The position numbers and the translations under genes are program-made. Shown here in pieces: positions 11,989 to 23,763 of a DNA stretch of 64,000 nt (its first letter is position 1; each line of letters starts with the position of its first letter). The notes beneath the pieces were generated by a model. The model was not told the DNA's origin, ran no database searches, and was given only the letters and a program-made list of their open reading frames with translations. The DNA is from Azolla caroliniana (lineage: Eukaryota > Polypodiophyta), in the NCBI GenBank assembly GCA_043228905.1, contig JBHGNT010000014.1:1488001-1552000 (forward strand), in the 5' to 3' direction.

Positions 11989-12741
11989 TCACCACTCATC
12001 GACCCGATGATTCCTTCGTTTCAGTGTCCGCTTCGGCTGCCCTTTTGTCCTCTTGGCCGTCAACTGATTCAACTCTTCCGAATCGAACATTTCGACCAAA
12101 TCAGCTGCTCCCGATTTATTCCAACTTTTGTCTGAATCGGTTGTCTCCGATTCATCCTCTTTTAGGCCCTGGACCACATCTGCCCATGTCTTGGTCCTGG
12201 CCTTCGCTCGGTCGGCTCTGTCCTTTTCAACTCTTCCGCCTCTCTTGCCTTTTTCGGCTATTCCACCCTTTGATTCGGTTGGCTTCGGCTTGTAGCCGCT
12301 CCCCCTACATCTGACTAGTCTCCACTTGGCTAATCTTTCTGCACATGTCCATTCGTCCTCGGCTTCTCCAGCCGATCTGAACATTCCGACTTCTTTAGTC
12401 AATCCGAAATCGAATTCATCATCCAATTCGGCTTTTCGGACATCATCTTCCTTTTCAGCTCTATCTCTCCCCCTCAAGTTCGGCATGTCGAGATGTTGCA
12501 GACCAAGTGCTCTCGAGAACTGTCGCAACTTGTTAAGACCTAAGGGTTTGGTGAAGTTGTTTGCAACTTGCCGATCAATAAGAACGTACAAAAGTTCCAC
12601 TTCACTGGAGAGCACCCACTCACAGAAAAAATGGTAATGCACATCAATGTGCTTAGTCCACGCATGGAAGACAGGGTTCTTCGCTAGTTGGATGTTGCTG
12701 AGGTTGTCGCAATAGATCACAACCGGATCGGTCACCTCCAC
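11989..12741 (-). pseudogene. Copia 3 RNase H end with a long charged C-terminal extension
   Basis: An open frame of 250 residues. The first 100 are the end of Copia RNase H (VIYCDNLSNIQLAKNPVFHA, then TKHIDVHYHF and FTKPLGL, ending GLQHLDMPNLRGR). About 150 more residues follow, rich in Lys, Glu, Asp and Arg, including a DDEFDFG patch, a WADVVQGLKEDE patch and a basic end (QPKRTLKRRNH). Copia X has a shorter extension of similar composition at the same place, so this is probably a family trait. It stays open although the rest of the element is broken. It is part of a dead element and I assign no separate function. Confidence 0.6.
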
Positions 12742-15178
12742 TCACAGAATCTTTAATAGTTGTTCGAGCAAACTAGCTTCACATGTAGCGACAGCCACTC
12801 CTCGATACTCGGCCTCCGTGCTGGACAATGCAACGGCCAGCTGGTTCTTACTATTGTAGGCAATCACGACCCTTCCAAGTGAAACGCGAAGCCTGATGTA
12901 GACTTGTGGTCGCATGTATTTCCGGCCCAATCATCGGTGTAGCCGACAAGCTGTTCAGTAATACATATCCTTTAATAGTTGTTCGAGCAAACTAGCTTCG
13001 CATGTCAAGACCTAAGGGTTTGGTGAAGATGTCGGCAACTTGCCGATCAATTAGAACGTACAAAAGTTCCACTTCACCGGATAGTACCTAGTCACAGAAA
13101 AAATGGTAATGCACCTCAATGTGCTTAATCCAGGTGTGGAAGACAGGGTTCTTTGCTAGTTGGATGTTGTTGAGGTTGTCGCAATAGATCACAACTGGAT
13201 CGGTCACCTCCACTCGCAAATCCTTTAATAGCCGTTTGAGCAAACTGGCTTCGCATGTAACAACAACCACTCCTCGATACTCGGCCTCCGTGCTGGACAG
13301 TACAATGGCCAGTTGGTTCTTGTTGTTGTAGGCAATCACGACACTTCCAAGTGAAAACGCGAAGCCTGATGTAGACTCTTGGTCACTTGTATTTCCGGCC
13401 CAATCATCGGTGTAGCCGACAAGCTATTCAGCAATACCGGTTTGATACGGCCCAATCATCGATGTAGCCGACAAGCTGTTCAGTAGTACATATCCTTTAG
13501 TAGTCATTCGAGCAAACTGGCTTCGCATGTCAAGACCTAAGGGTTTGGTGAAGATGTCGGCAACTTGCCGATCAATTAGGACGTCCAAAACTTCCACTTC
13601 ACCGGAGAGTACCCAGTCACAGAAAAAATGGTAATGCACCTCAATGTGCTTAGTCCAAGCGTGGAAGACAAGGTTCTTCGCTAGTTGGATGTTGTTGAGG
13701 TTGTCGCAATAGATCACAACTGGATCGGTCACCTCCACTCCCAGATAATTGAATAGTCGTTCGAGCAAACTGGCTTCGCATGTAGCAACAACCGCTCCTT
13801 GATACTCGGCCTCCGTGCTGGATAGTGCAACGGCCAGCTGGTTAAACACGAAGCCTCATGTAGACTTGTGGTCGCTTGTATTTCCGGCCCAATCATCGGT
13901 GTAGCCGACAAGCTGTTCAACAGTACCGGTCTGATACGGCCCAATCATCGGTGTAGCCAACAAGTTGTTCAACAGTACTGATCCTTTAATAGCCATTTGA
14001 GCAAATTGGCTTCGCATATAGCGACAGCCGCGGCTCGATACTCGGCCTCCGTGTTGGACAGTGCAACTGCCAGCTGGTTCTTGCTGTTGTAGGCAATCAC
14101 GACGCTTCCAAGTGAAAACGTGAAGCCTGATGTAGACTTGTGGTCACCTGTATTTCTGGCCCAATCATCAATGTAGCCGACAAGCTGTTCAGTAGTACAG
14201 GTCTGATACGGCCCAATCATCAGTGTAGCCGACAAGCTGTTCAGCAGTACCGGTCTGATACGGCCCAATCATCGGTGTAGCCGACAAGCTGTTCAGCAGT
14301 AGAGATCCTTTAATAGCCGTTCGAGCAAACTGGCTTCGCATGTCAAGACCTAAGGGTTTGGTGAAGATGTCGGCAACTTGCCGATCAGTTAGAACGTCCA
14401 AAAGTTCCACTTCACCGGAGAGTACCCAGTCATAGAAAAAATGGTAATGCACCTCAATGTGCTTAGTCCAAGCGTGGAAGACAGGGTTCTTCGCTAGTTG
14501 GATGTTGTTGAGGCTGTCACAATAGATCACAACCGGATCGGTCACCTCCACTCACAGATCCTTTAATAGCCATTCGAGCAAACTGGCTTTGCATGTAGCG
14601 ATAGCCGCTCCTCGATACTCGGCCTCCATGCTGGATAGTGCAACGGCCAGTTGGTTCTTATTGTTGTAGGCAATCACGGCGCTTCCAAGTAAAAACGTGA
14701 AGCCTGATGTGGACTTGTGATCGCCTGTATTTCCGACCCAATCATCGTTGTAGCCGACAAGCTATTCAGTAGTAGAGATCCTTTAATAACCGTTCGAACA
14801 AACTAGTTTCGCATGTCAAGACCTAAGGGTTTGGTGAAGATGTCGGCAACTTGCCGATCAATTAGAACGTACAAAAGTTCCACTTCACCGGAGAGTACCC
14901 ACTCACAGAAAAAATGGTAATGCACCTCAATGTGCTTAATCCAGGCGTGGAAGACAGGGTTCTTCGTTTGTTGGATGTTGTTGAGGTTGTCGCAATAGAT
15001 CACAATTGGATCGGTCACCTCCACTCCCAGATAATTTAATAGTCGTTCGAGCAAACTGGCTTCGCATGTAGCGACAACCGCTCCTTGATACTCGGCCTCC
15101 GTGCTGGATAGTGCAACGGCCAGCTGGTTAAACACACTATCCTTAGTGTTGCCAACATACCTGAGTATTCGTTGCGCG
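12480..15178 (-). repeat. Tandem amplification of a Copia 3 RNase H segment
   Basis: The minus strand holds six copies of the RNase H motif SSTEAEY (near 12,816, 13,290, 13,808, 14,046, 14,620 and 15,098) and five of TKPLGL (near 12,534, 13,005, 13,531, 14,343 and 14,817). The same junction, GCATGT joined to CAAGACC, occurs at about 13,003, 13,530, 14,342 and 14,816. It fuses the middle of RNase H (ATCEAS) to its end (KPLGL). Spacings are about 471, 526, 812 and 474 bp. Sharing of one junction suggests that a first duplication was then amplified by unequal recombination. Confidence 0.85.
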
Positions 15179-15627
15179 ATGCCGTGATGTTTCTAACACA
15201 TAGTGTGAAACCACCCTCGAAAAGAAGCAAAATCGTAGTTTTAATAAACTAGTATTGTGAAGTCAACTTTATTGGTAGCAAAAATACCTTTTCATTTTGC
15301 CAAAGATAATTCCTTATAAATAAAAGGTCAAAGGATTGAACCTTACAATAAATAATGATGAATATTATGTTAGAGGCGGTTTTCAAAAGTAGAGAAAAAA
15401 AAAAAAGCACGCGTGGATATGAGGAGCACAGTAGAGAAAAAAGCTCATAATTTCCTCATCAGATGTCCAAATTAGAAAAGAAAAGATGCATAAGAAAGCT
15501 AACGCAAAGAGATTTCCAAGAATATTTTGGATGTGAAATTTGGGGCTATAAAACAGAAATAGTGAGGAAAAGAAAAGTTGACTCATATAAACAAGCTTTT
15601 TTTTAGGGGAAAAAGGCAAGCAATCCT

Positions 15628-15640
15628 AAACCTATAAATA
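15628..15640 (+). promoter_or_regulatory. TATA box of LTR D
   Basis: CCTATAAATAAGAG is a good plant TATA box, about 450 bp into the LTR and followed by a purine/pyrimidine-rich leader. LTRs B and C have CTATAAAAGGAAGGGA in the same relative place. Confidence 0.6.
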
Positions 15641-15939
15641 AGAGCCTATTCTACTGAAGAAGGAGGGGAGGGAGAAGGAACACGGAAGCTCTACTCAATT
15701 GGAAGGCAAAAGAAGAAGAATCAACAACATAGAGAGGCATCATCAACAAAGAATCACCTTCTTCTATATTCCATTCTCTTCTTTCCTCCACCTCTCTTCC
15801 CCCTTCCTTTATTAATTATCTCTCATATTCATATCAAACCCGTTGTAAAATTGATTCTTATTTTATAAAAGAATCTATTATATTGTAATAAACTAATGTT
15901 TGGTTTCACCTATGTGTCTTATATGTTATTATCATTTGT

Positions 15940-17050
15940 GCTTATTTGTTTGTGTGGCTTGTGACAAGGGAGCGTTTCGGGCTTGCCCATGCACCTCTCC
16001 TTTCACAAAGGCATCCAAACCTACATGTCTTATATGTTATCGTCATTTTTGCTTATTTGTTTGTGTGTCTTATGACAAGGGAGCGTTTCGGGCTTGTCCA
16101 TGCACCTCTTCTTTCACAAAGGCATTCAAACTTATGTATCTTATATGTTATTATCATTTGTGCTTATTTGTTTGTGTGTCTTGTGACAAGGGAGCGTTTC
16201 GGGCTTGCCCATGCACCTCTCCTTTCACAAAGGCATTCAAACTTACGTATCTTATATGTTATTGTCATTTGTGCTTATTTGTTTGTGTATCTTGTGACAA
16301 GGGAGCGTTTCGGGCTTGCCCATGCACCTCTCCTTTCACAAAGGCATTCATACTTACGTGTCTTATATGTTATTGTCATTTGTGCTTAATTTTTTGTGTC
16401 TTGTGACAAGGGAGCGTTTCGGGCTTGTCCATGCACCTCTCCTTTCACAAAGGCATTCAAACTTTCGTGTCTTACGTGTTAGTGTAAATCTTGCTTGTGT
16501 GTTCGTGCGACTTGTGGCAAGGGAGCGTTCGGGCTTGCCCAAGCACCTCTCCTTTCACAAAGGCATTCGAAATTTTGTCTTGAGTGTTAGTGTAAACCTT
16601 GCTTGTATGTTCGCGTGTCTTGTAACAAGGGAGTGTTCGGGCTTGCCCATGCACCTCTCTTTTAACAAAGGCATTCGAAATTCTATCTCTCGTGTGTGTA
16701 AGTAAGCCTTTTCCTTGTGCGTTCGCATGTCTTGTAACAAGGGAGCGTTCGGGCTTGCCCATGCACCTCTCTTTTCACAAAGGCATTCGAAACTCTGTCT
16801 CTCGTGTGTGTAAGTAAGCCTTTTCCTTGTGTGTTCACGTGTCTTGTAACAAGGGCGCATTCGGGCTTGCCCATGCACCTCTCTTTTCACAAAGGCATTT
16901 GAAACTCTATCTCCCATGTGTGTAAGCCTTTTCCTCATGTCTCCGTGTGTAAGGCTTCCTCATGTGCATTCGTTTGCCTTGTGACTAGGGGTTGATTCGA
17001 GCTTGCCCATGCACCTCTCCTTTTCACAAACACGTTCGAATACTCGTGCC
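15940..17050. repeat. 111-bp tandem array inside LTR D (about 10 copies)
   Basis: The core GGGAGCGTTTCGGGCTTGCCC recurs, with small changes, at about 15,968, 16,079, 16,190, 16,301, 16,410, 16,521, 16,629, 16,741, 16,853 and 16,988. The first units are 111 bp long, an exact multiple of three, so one frame reads as a Cys-rich 37-residue repeat. I regard that as fortuitous. The core, with its GGGC-TT-GCCC palindrome, is the same as in the 1-560 array. Confidence 0.92.
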
Positions 17051-17161
17051 TTGTTTGTGTAAGCTTTCCTTGTGTTGTGCGTGTGAGCCCTATTTCCTTC
17101 CCGTCCATAATCCCGGCGGTCCCGCCTCACGATCCGCACATAGTGACGAATTTTCACGACA

Positions 17162-20100
17162 GCGCGCTGAAGGTGCTCCACGGTTGGATGCGCCATGAAC
17201 TCACTAATCAAGTCGACCGGATAGTTGAGGTCTGACCGGGTGATGGTCAAGTATATAAGGCTTCTGACTATCTGTCAGAACCTTTTTGGGTCGCATGTCG
17301 TTCCGGAGTTGGGGTGAACCTTCACATTCCTATCCAAAGGAGTTGAGATGGGTTTGTACTCCATCATTCCGAACTTGAAGAGCATACTCAACACGTAATG
17401 TCGTTGGTTGATCAATATGACTTCCAAGGAGTAGATCACCTCGATCCTGAGGAAGTAATGAAGGTCCCCCAGATCCTTCATGTCAACTGATGCCATTAAT
17501 TGGGACTTGGCGCGACCAATTTCTTCTTCGTCGGCACTAGCGATGACTAAATCATCAACGTAAAGTAAAATACTAACCGTCCCACTCCGATCTTGCCTGA
17601 TGAAAAGTGAAGAGTCTGACTTCGACGTGGCAAACCCCATCTGACACAATCTCTGCATGATCTTTGCGTTCCAAGCACATGGGGCCTGCTTGAGTTCGTA
17701 CCGAGACTTCTTCAATCGGCAAACAACCATCGTGTTCATTCCGGACTGGAAACCGGGGGGTTGTACCATGTACACCTATTTCTCAAGCTCACCTTGTAGG
17801 AACACATTCTTTACATCCATTTGATGTAAGTGCCACCCCTTTGCCACAAACATCGCTAGCAAGACACGAACGGTTGTCATCTTCACGACCTGCGCAAACA
17901 TCTCATCATAGTCGATGTTGTGTTGTTGCGCGTAGCCCTTTGCCACCAGTCGGGCCTTGTACCGATTAACGGAGCCGTTGGCATTGTATTTGACTTTGTA
18001 CACCCGTCGACAACCGATCAGCTTCATCCCTTTTCGTACATTAACCAAGTCCCATGTTTCGTTTTCCATGAGCACAAGCATCTCTTCCTCCATAGAGGCA
18101 CGCTATTGCATCCTTTGTTGCTTCTGCATAGCTCTCCAGCTCATGCACTTCCACCACCTTTGTCATGCATGCATAGTGATGTGCCATGTAGTCGTTATAT
18201 CCGTATCGAGCTACGGGGTGCTTCTGACGGGCACCTGCATCTCTTCCTCCATAGAGGCACGCTATTGCATCCTTTGTTGCTTCTGCTTAGCTCTCCGGCT
18301 CACGCACTTCCACCACCTTTGTCATGCACGCATAGTGATGCGTCATGTAGTTGTTATATCCGTACCGAGCTATGGGGTTCTTATGACGGGTAGATCGGCG
18401 CAATTTTTGCACTGCCGATTTGATGGCCCTCTTGGGCGATTCCGACCTCTTCTCCAAAGCTCCCTCCTTGGTCTTTCCAGAGTTGGATTTGCTTCGGTTT
18501 GACTCTTCCCTGTCAATGTCATATTCTGACATCTTCTTCTTCCCCTTCTCCTTGCGCGTGAACCGTCTCTTCAGTCCTTACATGAGGACAACACGACTAA
18601 GTCTCCACTACTCACCGGCTCCTCATCCGACTGGTCATTCCGACTCAATCTCTCATTCGGCCCACTTAGCCGGAATGGGATCGGACTCTCTTCTAGAGCT
18701 CCGAATTCTTCTTCGTACGGAGGCATTTCAGCCTCATTGACCTCATCCTCAGAATTCAAAATAGAGTTGTTAGGGTTCGCCGACGAAGGTAAGTACCATG
18801 AAGCTAACTGGTCGAAAACAACATCTTTGCTCGGACCTCATTTGTTCGGGGTTTATAACACTTATAACCCTTTTGTTCATCCAAGTAGTCGACCAAGATA
18901 CACTTCTCGACTTTGGCATCTAACTTCCTCCGCTTCTCCTTCGGCACATGCACATATGCAATGCTACCGAATACCCTTAAGTGTGCCAAGTTCGGCTTCT
19001 TCTTGAAATACAGGTCATGTGGCGACACTCCTCCATTTGCACAAGTCCAATTTTGCAGGTATACCGTCGTCCTAACGACTTTGACCCAATAGAATTTCGG
19101 CAAATACTTCTCCTCGAGCATTGCCCTGGCCGCTTCCTTTATCGTTCGATTCTTCCGTTCGGCCACACCGTTCTGCTCCAGTGTGTATCTGCAAGAGAAA
19201 GCTCGCCAAAATCCTTCCTTCTACAAATAACTCAAGAATTGGTCGGAAAAGTACTCTTTTCCGCCATCGAACCTCAAGCACTTGATTTTTCTGCTGGTTT
19301 CCCGTTTCGCAAGCCTCTTCACCTTGACGAAGTAGGTAAATACTTCACTCTTCTTCGCGATCAAGCACGCCCAAGTGTGCAGAGTGTAGTCATCGATGAA
19401 GGTTACAAAGTAGTGGCTTCCTCTGATGCTCATGTTCTATGCTAGTCTCCAGAGATCCAAATGGATTAAATCGAGCCGATTTCGGTCGTTGGGGAATGGA
19501 AGTCGGTGCTACTTCCCTAGCTAGGAAGCTTCACAAATCTGGACCTTTTGGCCACTATACTTCGGTAGTCCGGAAACCACATGTTTCGACTACATCTCCT
19601 GAAGCCTCCGGAAGTTGATGTGGAATAGGTCGATATCCGACTCGACCTTTTGCCCTTTTGCAAACATAGCAATTCCGACCTCATTTGTCTCGAGGATAAA
19701 CATCCTCCCTTCTCGGCACCCTTGTGCAATGACTTTGCTTTTGTCTTCGATGAAGCACCCGAGATGTGTGAACCGGACCTGCATCCCTTGGTCGACAATC
19801 TATCCAACGGACACTAGATTCTTTATGATTGTTGGGACGTGCAAAGCATTCATCAACTTCCCCTTCTGCCCGACATGGTTTAGGGGAACTTCACTGACGT
19901 GTTTGATGGTATGTGGGGTGTCATCACCAGTTTCGACAACCCCTGGTTGTTCTGGTTTCTCCAAATACGAGAACCACTCCTCGTGGCTCATCACATGGTT
20001 TGACACTCCGGAGTCAACATACCATACCTCGTTCGGTTTCGAAGTGCTTGTCTTCATCGAATTAGTCTTGTGCTTCGTCAGAAAGGTTGGGTCCAATCCA

Positions 20101-20680
20101 TTTTCAATCTTTCCGGTTCTAGATCCTTCCATTCCTTCGACATAGTGTGAGCTTTGTCAACTCCCTTGTCCGGCCTTTCCGGATCCGGATTTGTCCGAAT
20201 CGGCGCGCTTCTTTCGGCCACAGTATTAGCATTTCGTTTTGACCTTTGCTTGCCGGTTTCCGATGCCACCTTGACTCCCCCTATTTCCGGAGGGTCCATA
20301 ATTGTTGTCGGCATTTCGATTATGCCATCAGTTTTGCTGCTATCAGTCGTGACCATTGTGTGTTGACCAGCCTCATCCACCACGACCTATCTTCCTCCGT
20401 GTACAACATCTTGTTGTCGGTGTGCATGCTCGTCGACGCACCCGCATGGTTCTCCTGTACAAGGAGCATTGACTATAAGTCAAAAATGAAGGCGTATTCT
20501 CCCTCGTGCAAACCGCCATTTGGAATGCTCTAAACTTTGACGGAAAGCCCCTAAGGTAGGCCTACACCATCTCATCCTCCTCGATGGTCACATTGATGGA
20601 GGCAAGGGAGTCACAGATCTCCTTGATCCGAGCTGTATAGTCAGCCAACAACATGTCTTTCTATCGGACATTGCTCAAAG
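17162..20680 (-). pseudogene. Copia 3 gag-pol pseudogene (main part)
   Basis: Read on the minus strand. Gag pieces lie at 20,386-20,680 (KDMLLADYTARIKEICDSL). The segment with YVDSGVS (protease) is at 19,800-20,132. The pre-integrase region is at 19,590-19,784. Integrase pieces are at 18,804-19,433, including FVTFIDDYTLHTW and AERKNRTIKE. RT is at 17,776-18,093 ([20 protein letters not shown]) and 17,275-17,775 (LLYVDDLVIAS). The Glu/Lys-rich linker between integrase and RT is at 18,287-18,760. Frameshifts and stops separate nearly all pieces. The protein is close to that of Copia X. It is inactive. Confidence 0.88.
18081..18390 (-). repeat. 159-bp direct duplication in the Copia 3 linker/RT start
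   Basis: TCTCTTCCTCCATAGAGGCA occurs at 18,081 and again at 18,240, and similarity runs through both units. It repeats the segment with the MEEEM start of RT and the upstream ITRYGYN-like linker. The unit is 53 codons, so it keeps frame. Confidence 0.8.
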
Positions 20681-21515
20681 GCCGGAGCGAACGAGGTTAC
20701 CAAAACGGGTATCCAGTGCGGAAAGATGGACGAGCAAGGCCAAGAGAGCCAAACGGAGCCGGAAAGGACTACAACGACGAAGGAAGAAGAGGACGACGCA
20801 GAGGTCGGGACTACGGCGAGTGAAGGACGTGAAACGGAGCATGCACTACGGCCGGCAAAGGGCCAAGAAACAAGCATACATCCGGAAGAGCGGCAATGAA
20901 TGACCGGTGATAGCAGTCTAGTCGAGCCTTTGAGAGGCAAGCATGGGACAGAAGGCGGAGCGGTGAGTTGCCGGGATTGGCGGATGAATGGCGAGAGCGG
21001 AGGATGGTGCGTGGAGAGCAAAGGGCTACGCACCGAGAAGAGAAAACACGGCATCCCGAATGACATGCGAGGCCAAGCGGGCCAAGAGGAAGCAAGTCGG
21101 GATGAAGCGGTAACGAGAGCGCGAAGGACCCTAACACGAAGGTCGGGATGATGGTACATTTTACCGCGAGAGAGCACAACGAGCAAGGGAGAAGCAAGGA
21201 GCGTGTAATGGGGTCACCTAAGGACCGAAGAACGAGCGCGTATTCGGAGGACGACATTGACGCACGGGAAGAGCCTACGGAAGGCAAGCGTGGAACAAAG
21301 AGAGACGACACGCCGAGGTGCTCAGGACGAGGAGACAGTTGAACCAAAGGAGGGACACACGCGACACGCGAGGCACGGAATCCGGCGTACAACCGGAGTG
21401 ACCGGGGCCCTAATCAGAGGGCATACGCGGCGGACAAAGGAGGAGCGACTGGATCAGCAATAGAGTTCGGGAGGACCGATCGGGGAAGAAGGTGTGAGCG
21501 TCGGATATGGCGGAT
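20681..21515. other. GC-rich non-coding stretch between Copia 3 and LTR B
   Basis: No recognisable protein, RNA or terminal repeat. The composition (many CGG, GGCCAAG and GAGCG strings) resembles 22,199-23,280 and 32,697-33,229, so it probably belongs to the same non-autonomous element or to the 5' part of LTR B. Open frames on both strands here are low-complexity and match nothing I know. Confidence 0.5.
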
Positions 21516-22198
21516 TGGGTTGAGCAGATGGATCGGGGTCGGTAGGAGCTAGGAAGGCAGTCGGGTGCCAGGACGGTGGAGAACCCGGTTGATCACCGTC
21601 ACCGAAATCTCTCACACTTTCCTTTCATGGCACATACCGGTGGATGTGCGGTTTGGTGGGGGTGGAACCGGGATGGAATGGGCAAGTCGGCAATGTGCAA
21701 CATGTGCACATGTATAGTAGGAAAATGGTGTATAGAATAAGGGGGAGAATTTAACCCACATTGTAACGTCCCTCCCTCCTTGAGCTATAAAAGGAAGGGA
21801 GGGGTCTCTTGTGAGGGGTCGCCTATTTTGAGTGAGAGCGGTATACCACTTAGGTCAAGGGTTTCTATTTCAGTTTTAGGGTTTCATCTAGGGTTTTACT
21901 GTTCTTCTTCTTCTTCATACCATTTCGGGTTTAGGGTTTTTTCTTCATCTTCTTTACTTTACTTAACCGGTTAGGGTTCCATATAGTGTTTTCGTTCAGC
22001 CTATGCGGCCATGGTTGTAAAGCGTTTGGTGTTTCTTAATATAACTCGTTTGCGTATCTTGCCTCCATCCATCCTATGTTTATGTTCTAGTCTTTCTCCT
22101 CTCCTCTCAAGCTAAGCTTCCATTCCCCCTCTACTCCCTAGTCCAAGACCCCGCGGTCCCGCCTAAGATCTTACATGTACTCGTGGACTACCGCGACA
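21516..22198 (+). mobile_element. LTR B (same family as LTRs A, C and D; left limit uncertain)
   Basis: The right end is firm: 22,138-22,198 is the family 60-bp 3' end, closing with CCGCGACA. A TATA box (CTATAAAAGGAAGGGA) is at about 21,785. The stretch before it shares GTGCGGTTTGGTGGGGG with LTR C (33,366). The left limit, TGGGTTGAGCAG at about 21,516, is a guess from weak likeness to TGTTGACAG at 33,230. The T-rich leader contains several AGGGTTT strings. There is no coding sequence. Confidence 0.55.
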
Positions 22199-23280
22199 AC
22201 GGGAGAGGGTGTGGAGCAAGCCACCCTCTCAACTTGTGGAGAAGGACGACCCGAGGAAGGGTTGGGAAAGATTGAGGCCTGCGAAGGATCCTTCACACAG
22301 GGCTAGAGTCTTCGGTAGTCGGCAGCAAACCCAAGGGAAGCCCAAGAGACTGCAGGTGGTGGCAAGGAGACAAGGGCGAAGGCTGCGAAAGGGTCAATCC
22401 CACGGAGACCCTCACACCGATCCGGAGACTCAGGCAGCCGGCAACGAGAGCCGACGTGAGAACTAGAGGGATGGACGGTCATGGTAGGAGAACATGATAG
22501 GACAACGGGAAGCAGGAACGAGCGGACAAGAGGTATGAGGCCGACAATGTGGCCACGAACCGTATATGGACCCCGTCGGCAGGGTCGGAAGGATGAAGGA
22601 GGACGCGTGCGCGTAACACGGGTCGGTTACGGGGAAATTTTCAAAGCCGAAGAAGGATCCACCACACTTCTACCGGAGACCCTCGGCACCTCAGTCGAGG
22701 TAGTGACGGTTGTCATGGCAAGCGTAAGCCGGAGGTGATAACCAGGTGGGGGTGAGGGGATGAAGGCAACGACGGGCGACGACGCCGGACCCAACCAACG
22801 TGACGCGGAGACGACGGGCCGTGCAGTCCGAAATGGGCAAGGGCGATCCTTTGTTGGTAGCAGCACGGAAAGCTACCAAGGACACCCAAGCGCGGGGCGG
22901 TGTGTCGAGCCGAAAAGGGCACACCCGGAAGTGGATCGGAAGACGTGTGTGTGGCCATCGAGGGCCAAAGTAAAGCATGGGTACATGCGGTGTTCGGCAC
23001 AGGCGGTGCCGAGCAAGGAAGGTAGAAGACGGCACACGGTAGTGCTGGGTCGGAAACCGGGCATGGGATAGGCTGCATGGGTCGGTAGCCAGAAACGGTA
23101 TAGGTGACCGAAGGAGGATCCTCCACACCCGCTTTGGAGATCTCGGCAGCTCAGTCGGAGTGGCAACGACTTGCATAGCAAGCCAAGCCCGAGAAAACAA
23201 GTTGGTGGGGGCGAGGGGACGACGGCAAGTGTATGGCGTCGAACCAGTTTCAGCAACGTAGAACGAAAGGGGCCAAGCGG
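22199..23280. repeat. Degenerate repeats of about 420 bp in a GC-rich non-coding interior (left part)
   Basis: The motif GGATCC(T/A)(T/C)CACAC, followed some 20-30 bp later by a CTCGGCA-like string, occurs at about 22,284, 22,653 and 23,115, and again at 32,947 beyond the inserted Gypsy element. With the 9.4-kb insertion removed, the spacing is roughly 370-460 bp. No protein is recognised. This looks like the interior of a non-autonomous LTR element bounded by LTRs B and C. Confidence 0.5.
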
Positions 23281-23761
23281 TGTTGTCCGCCAGAATAGTA
23301 ACCGACGGACAGGAGCACAGAAATATAGAATATAGTAAAAACGCAACGCATGTAAACGGTTCATGCGTGAAGCGTGAACGGCTAAAAGACCATGTGTATA
23401 TAAAGGGCAGAAATCCTCTAATAGAGGGAGCGTCTAAAATTTGGTGCTTAGAGCATATCTTAATAGAGTTTTATCTTCTCTGATATCCTGTGCATATCTA
23501 TGGTTAATCTACTATGTGTCTGTGATTCTTGGTGGCGTATTGTAATCGTTGTAATCGTAAGAAGCGTAGGCGTGAGTGCGAGTGTTGTGACTAGTGCACT
23601 ATCTAGGGAGTTCAGTTGTAGGCGTCTCCCTTATACGCTACTAGGATACAGAGAGTTATCCCATTACGTATTACGGTACGATGGTACCATTCGTGGCAAC
23701 ATAGTCACCTTGAGGTCTAGGTCGAAGGACTGATTGAAGACCGTGTTCCTAATCGGTAACA
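23281..23761 (+). repeat. 5' LTR of Gypsy 1
   Basis: 481 bp, from TGTTGTCCGCC to GGTAACA, paired with 32,211-32,691. The TATA box TATATAAAG is at about 23,397, followed some 30-40 bp on by the likely start of transcription. Confidence 0.93.
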
Positions 23762-23763
23762 CG

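Larger units (their letters stand above)
15179..17161 (+). mobile_element. LTR D: solo-LTR-like insertion in Copia 3
   Basis: A 1.98-kb insertion in the Copia 3 RT/RNase H junction. The flanks rejoin to a normal Copia reading (EHLQRA then QRILRYVGNT). GCGCG stands on both sides (15,174-15,178 and 17,162-17,166), a 5-bp target duplication. The insert starts (A)TGCCGTGA and ends TCACGACA, near-perfect short inverted ends with TG and CA. A TATA box is at about 15,632. A 111-bp tandem array fills 15,940-17,050, and the last 60 bp are the family 3' end shared with LTRs A, B and C. No protein is encoded. The simplest reading is a solo LTR left by LTR-LTR recombination. A non-autonomous element with short inverted ends is the alternative. 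Confidence 0.75.
11863..20680 (-). mobile_element. Copia 3: degenerate Ty1/copia element, split by LTR D
   Basis: A minus-strand Ty1/copia element related to Copia X. Reading from 20,680 down: gag (about 19,800-20,680), protease (YVDSGVS near 20,010), integrase (18,800-19,450), RT (17,180-18,100) and then, past the insertion at 15,179-17,161, RNase H and a charged C-terminal extension ending at 11,989. The RNase H part is present several times in tandem. Neither LTR could be delimited. The gag end breaks off at about 20,680 against unrelated GC-rich sequence. Confidence 0.85.

Noticed and set aside
15900-16406. Open frames of 147-168 codons encoding a repeated Cys-rich peptide
   Set aside because: They follow from the 111-bp period and few stops in the unit; two frames are open at once and the region is an LTR-internal array. 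Not listed as genes.
1-17050. CRISPR-like arrays (regular repeats at 1-560 and 15,940-17,050)
   Set aside because: Units diverge along their whole length, the spacers are related to each other, and the setting is a plant LTR. These are tandem repeats.
20641-21392. Minus-strand frames of 181 and 193 codons with Cys/Ser/Leu-rich sequence
   Set aside because: No domain recognised. The GC-rich sequence has few stops, and both frames overlap each other. Not supported as genes.
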